This document shows, in pieces, positions 57,801-63,800 of a stretch of 64,000 bases of DNA (position 1 is its first letter; every line of letters begins with the position of its first letter). Source of the DNA: Liolophura sinensis. Taxonomy: Eukaryota > Mollusca > Polyplacophora > Chitonida > Chitonidae. The translations under genes and the position numbers were made by a program. The stretch covers positions 17,435,127 to 17,499,126 of the forward strand of contig NC_088297.1 of assembly GCF_032854445.1 (NCBI RefSeq), in the 5' to 3' direction. The notes under the pieces are model-generated. The model saw only the letters and a program-made list of their open reading frames with translations. It did no database searches and was not told the DNA's origin.

Positions 57801-60800
57801 CATTGGTTTGATGACGTTTCAATCTGAGCTCAGCGGTATGACGTCATAATACATATACAGGGCTATTTTAAGTTGATGTGATTCAGGACATCATACTTAT
57901 GCAACTTTGAAATATCTGGATCAACTGCAGTGGAATAAACTTGCCGTTGATTGGTCTAAAATGTATGACCTCTGCAGAGAGAGAGAAGGAGAACGGCAGG
58001 TAAAAGCTGCATAAAATATGCAGTTTTTGCCTCGTTTTTTTTTTTTTTTTTTTTTTTTCAGTTTTTAGTGTAGAATAGACCTTGTCTTGGTGTTTGTTAT
58101 GTAATCCAATACCGCTGAACCTTGTTTCGTACCTCGACAAATCCCAAGAAGGTGCGAAACAAGGTTCAGTGGTATCGGGTTACACAACAAACACCCTTGT
58201 AACCCCTAAACGAGCATTTGACATCATTAAAATGGCGTCAAGGTCATGCTACCAGGCGTTTGACAGGCCCCCATTGTACCAACTGTTGTTTGAATACCAT
58301 ATTGGAATTGTTGAAACATTCAGTTCTTGTTTTTGAATTAGATTTATCAGATTTTGAACTGAAGCTGATTTAAAATTAAGTTGTGACTTTGGGTAATTTT
58401 CTGATTGTGTCACGTCACATCTTGTTGGATAGTAAGTCTTGTACCACATCACGTCACATGATAAGTCTTGTGTCAGGTCATGTCTTGTTGCATGATAAAT
58501 CTTGTCACGCCACGTCTTGTTGCATGATAAGTCTTGTCTCGTCATGTCTTCTTGCATGATAAATCTTGTATCACGTCATGTCTTGTTGCATGCTAAGTCT
58601 TGTATCACGTCACGTCTTGTTGCATGATAAATCTTGTATCACGTCATGTTTTGTTGCATGATAAGTCTTGCATCACGTCACGTCTTGTTACATAATCAGT
58701 CTTGTGTCACATCACATCTTGTTGCATGATAAGTCTTGTATCACGTCATGACTTGTTGCATGATGCAGGAATGTTAACATGATTAGACGCATGTGCGACG
58801 TCGTCCTGCTGACCTCAAGTTGGGACATCATAAAACAAAATGTTTCCCCATTACGACATCACCTGTGAGATATCAAAATGCAATAACAGAAGTGATATCT
58901 AACATATGTAATAACATTTTATCAGTGACATAAATCCTGACGTTTTACCGATGTATAAATAGTAAAATAAATATTTGGGTTGAAGTCTTGATCATTGTCT
59001 TCATGTTGCCCTATGACAGCTATGGTCGCCACCACAGTGTTGTTTTGTTCGACACTTCTGGAGAGGAAGATGTCAACATCAATGATGCCATTGCAAAACT
59101 AACAGCAGAGGAAAATACAAAGGTAAGAAAAAAAGAAATTTAATTGACCAAAGGTGTATTTATTTATTTACAGTATTTTGCCAGATGTTTAGGAATTTTC
59201 AAGTGACACAGTTTGCTTGTTCGTTCACCTGATAGGTTGTTGTAAAGTAGGAATCATTTTTTTTTTTTTTTTTTTTTGTAAAAAGTATCATTTTGAGTTG
59301 TTGTTTTTTTTGGCTTTTGAAAATGCAATTTTTAACATACCAGTCTTTGAGTGAAATACATTATTTATTTGATTTTACAAAACCCAGTCTTACATTTCTT
59401 TCACCTTTACTTAACTTTTAAGTGTGTATGTCAGTCATAGGAAATTCATCGTTGACTTGCCAGGCATCTGTGGTATGCACAGGGCACTTTCGTGTCCTCT
59501 ACCTGTTAAATCCTTGAGTTTTATGTGTAACAGTCAAATAAAGATATTAATGCAAGCTTCCACCACCATTCCATATGCTCACCACTAGCAGGCTAATGGC
59601 AGATCAATGGGTGGCCTCTTTGAGAACTTTATGGCTTGTACGGGAAATTCATATTCACATTAGGCCTTTAGGACAGAATAAATCAAACATCAAAATCAGA
59701 GGAAGGTATAGATATAAAAACAAAACTTGAAAGTCATTTAATTTGTAAAAAATGTGGAATAGGACAAAATGAAAAGATAGATTTCCAGCTTTACTTTTAT
59801 TCCATTGTTTGATATTTTAGTGTTGACTTGTCTGTAAAACATAAACTAAAATTGGTGTCGCTACATGAGGAATAACGAAGAAAGAATTTACTGTGTGTAA
59901 ATCTGTAACTTTTGCCTTGTATAATGAATGCATGTCCGTCTGTCTGTCAGTGTGTACAGTTTGTGAAGTCCGGTGGATATCTGCTCATGGGACCATACGA
60001 TATTCCTACGCCATGCGATGATCAGTTATCAGTCACCTCAGAAAGTAGTTCCATCTCCAGCTCGGGTAGACAAGAAGTTGTCATTGTGAAGCCGAAATTC
60101 TTAAAAGTATCAAAATTCAAAAATATTGTGTTATGTTTCACCTTCTGGCTGTAAACAACTGTTGTTTAACCAAGATTAACTTGTGTTTTAGACAGATTTA
60201 AAGTTTTAAGCTCAAGTCTGTTTTTTTAACCTCCTCATATCTTGTTTTAACTACACCAAGTCTTCCTTAATTAAGCCATATCAAATTTTGTTATAACCTG
60301 TTCTTTTTTATCCTACTTTTGTTGTATCTTTGGACACCAACACTAATTTGATTTTGAGTTTTTTTTTATACGTACAATATATATGTTTTAACCTTGTATT
60401 GTTGAGATCATATATACAGTTACAGTACTAATCTTTAACTGTTACCTGGGAGAGGGGGGCCTCCGTGGCTCAGTTGGTTAGCGCACTAGCGCAGCGTAAT
60501 GACCCAGGGGTCTCTCACCAATGCGGTCGCTGTGAGTTCAAGTCCAGCTCATGCTGGCTTCCTCTTTGGCCATATGTGGGAAGGTTTGCCAGCAACCTGC
60601 AGATGGTCGTGGGTTTCCCCTGGGCTCTGCCCGGTTTCTGCTCATCATAATGCTGGCTGCTGCTGTATAAGTGAAATATTCTTGAGTACGGCGTAAAACA
60701 CCTATCAAAAAAAAACAAAAAAAACCTGGGAGTGGGTCTTGGCCATATGGTTAAGAAGTGCGTGTTCAAACCCAGTCTTAGACTTGGAATTTATAGATTC

Positions 60801-63800
60801 CTCCCCTAGCGATGTTGGTAGGGCCTTTAAGTGCATAATTGAATGCCGCTCATAAAACAGTGTGGAAGTGATTTTTCAGGCATTCCAGTTTCCTTCACCC
60901 ACAAAACTGGCCTCTTTGTGAGCAGTATTTTTAGCATCATTAGTGGTGTATGGTGTCTGTCATTCATCAGGAGGAGTTGGTGGGGAGGGGGACAGTTACA
61001 TACACATTGGATCTGTCCCAAATGGACTACATTTGAAATCTCCATTCTCACTAATCTCTCACCTCCCATCCAAACCAAAAAAAAAACGTCAGATAAAAAT
61101 AAATTTATTCAGAGACAATAGTTTGTCAGGATCCAAAATGTAGTTCACTGCAGCTGAGAAAACACTGCCAGAATGTCTTAAACTTGGAAGTATTAAAATT
61201 TACTTCTGGAGAAAATTAGCTTGCTCCAGTAGGAGATTGTTTTAAGCTCTCAACTTGTACTTATCATTTGCATGTACTTCATGTGTTGTAGTTCATTGTT
61301 CTTGCTGTTTTTTATCGTGTTAAATCTTGAAAAAAATATATATACATATATTGAACTTTGAGGATATTTTATGTGCATGTGTTTGGATAAATTGTCCTCG
61401 ATTTCTTCTTCAGTACCAAATGAACCGTGAGTCAGCATTCAACGATGCAGAGTCTGTGTCGTCCGAATGCAGTTCAACTTCTGAGATGTCCATAACTTTA
61501 AAACCAAAGTTCCACACCAAATCCACGACAAATCAATCTGCGAGAAATCCAAATGCTTCAGCAGATTCAAATTTGCTCGCAATAGGTGACCTTCAGTTGT
61601 CAGAATCTGGTGACAGTGCAAATTTCTCAGACGTTGCGTCCTCTTCAACGATGTCAAGTCTGGACACGTCACTTGGTCAGCCGTGTTCTATCGAACCTGC
61701 GATGTTGCAACAGTTTTCTCAAGGTATCAACCAAGAGAGCATTGTAGGAACAACATTGTCACCTGGCATGTCGCAGGGGAAGTCCCGGCCATCCACCACA
61801 GAAGATCGTTCTGATGTTCATCCGGAGGACATGCCCTTACCGGAATCCTGCTCTGATTTCTCCTCCGCGTCCGACTTAGACCAAGGGCTGTCTTTGGGTT
61901 CCGGAATGCCAGGAATCTCTTCATGGGACGGGAAAACAAGCGACATCCATCGTAAGGTTTCAACGACAAAGAGTCAGACACCTGTTAATGCTGCTACGAG
62001 TTATGCTCCCCAAGGGGCTTGGTCATTCCCTGCTGACATGGACATCTGGGGCAAAGAGTATCTGTCCCTGCCACTCCCACCCTTCTTGCAACCTCCACCA
62101 GTTGGACAGTACATGGACGTACGTGTGCGTTGGGCAAGCGATCCAGAAAACTTTGTAGTAAGTGTGACACCAACAGTTCATTTATTTGATTGGTGTTCAC
62201 CATACTCAAGAATATTACACTTATATACGACAGTGGCCAGCATTATAATGGCAGGAAACCGAGCTAAGCCTGGGAGAAAACTCACCAAGTGACCTTGCCA
62301 CATATGGCCAGTGAGGAAGCCAGCATGAGCTGGACAATTAAAAGCGATCGCATTGGTGACAGGCTCTTGAGTTAACCACCAAGCCACCAGATATTGATTA
62401 GAATCTGTCTGTTCATATGTCCGTCTGCCAAGCTTTACATTTCATGCAATAACTGCTCCAAATGTTGTTTGACTTTTGATAAAATTTTGTTGTACAGGAG
62501 GTAGAACCTCAGATCATTGTTGAAATCCCAACTGGACCCATGCATAAGTTTTGCCCATTTAATTTGGTGCTTCTGATTGGCCAGTGGTTTCCATGTAATA
62601 ACTTCTTCAAATACTGCCAAATTTTGAAAACCACTTGCAGATTCATTTTTTGAAAACCACATGCAGATTCACATGCAGTGAAAACCACATGCAGTGGGGA
62701 AATAAATTCTCTGAATTTGATTGATATGTTACTTTGCTTTTTCAGTGCTTGCCGTACAACACCTTGCAGCAGTTTACAGAGTTCACGGAGTCTTTACAAA
62801 AATACTTTGAGGAAAATCCCCCTGTGAGTATAAAGAAATATCCACTATTCTAAGCAAACGGTGTTGTATTGTCTTTTGTAGTCGGGGGTGGAGTTGAGAA
62901 GGAAGGCTCAGTTTACCAAATTAAGTTTATTGCAATTCCTCACATATGCTTAGTTTATTATAAAGGGATAGACCAAATTTGCAATTTAGGGCCTCTGTGG
63001 CTCAGTCGGTTAGCGCAGCCTAGTGACCTAGATGCCTCTCACCAATGTGATCGCTGTGAGTTCAAGTCCAGCTCATACTGGCTTCCTCTCCGGCCGTACG
63101 TGGAAAAGGCTGCCAGCAACCTGCGGATGGTTGCAGGGTTCATTTCCACCCACCATAATACTGGCCGCCGTCATATAAGTGAAATATTCTGAAGTACGGC
63201 GAAAAACACCAATCAAATAAATAAATAAATCAAATTTGCATTTTTGATGGTCAGCTCAGAAAGGTTCATGTGGCCAGACTTGAAAGCCTTTGAAAAAGAA
63301 AATGAATTCCCTACCATGGAAATCCTTGGAAAATTAGCCAAATCATTGAAAAAGTGTAGGCATGGAAAGTCTTTGAATACCAGTTTGGGCTGTGTAGACC
63401 TGAACAGTCCTTGAATACGTGTTTGCGCAGTGTAGACCTGAAAAGTCCCTGAATACCTATTTGATCTCTGTAGACCTGAAAAGTCCTTGAATACCTGTTT
63501 GAGCTCTGTAGACCTGAAAAGTCCTTGAATACCTGTTTGAGCTCTGTCCTTGAATACCAGTTTTAGCTGTGTAGACATGAAAAGTCCTTGAATACCTGTT
63601 TGAGCTCTGTAGACTTGAAAGTCTTTGAATATTCAGTTAATTAGCCCCAGTTCTAGAATTAAAGTTAAAATAAGAATTGGTGGCCAAACATATCGGAAGT
63701 TCTTTTGATCTTTTTACATGTCCCTTTGTCGCTTTTTATGCTTAGCAGCACGTCAGAAACCTGCCTTATGTATTTATCTTTGCTTATTTATTGTTGCTCA

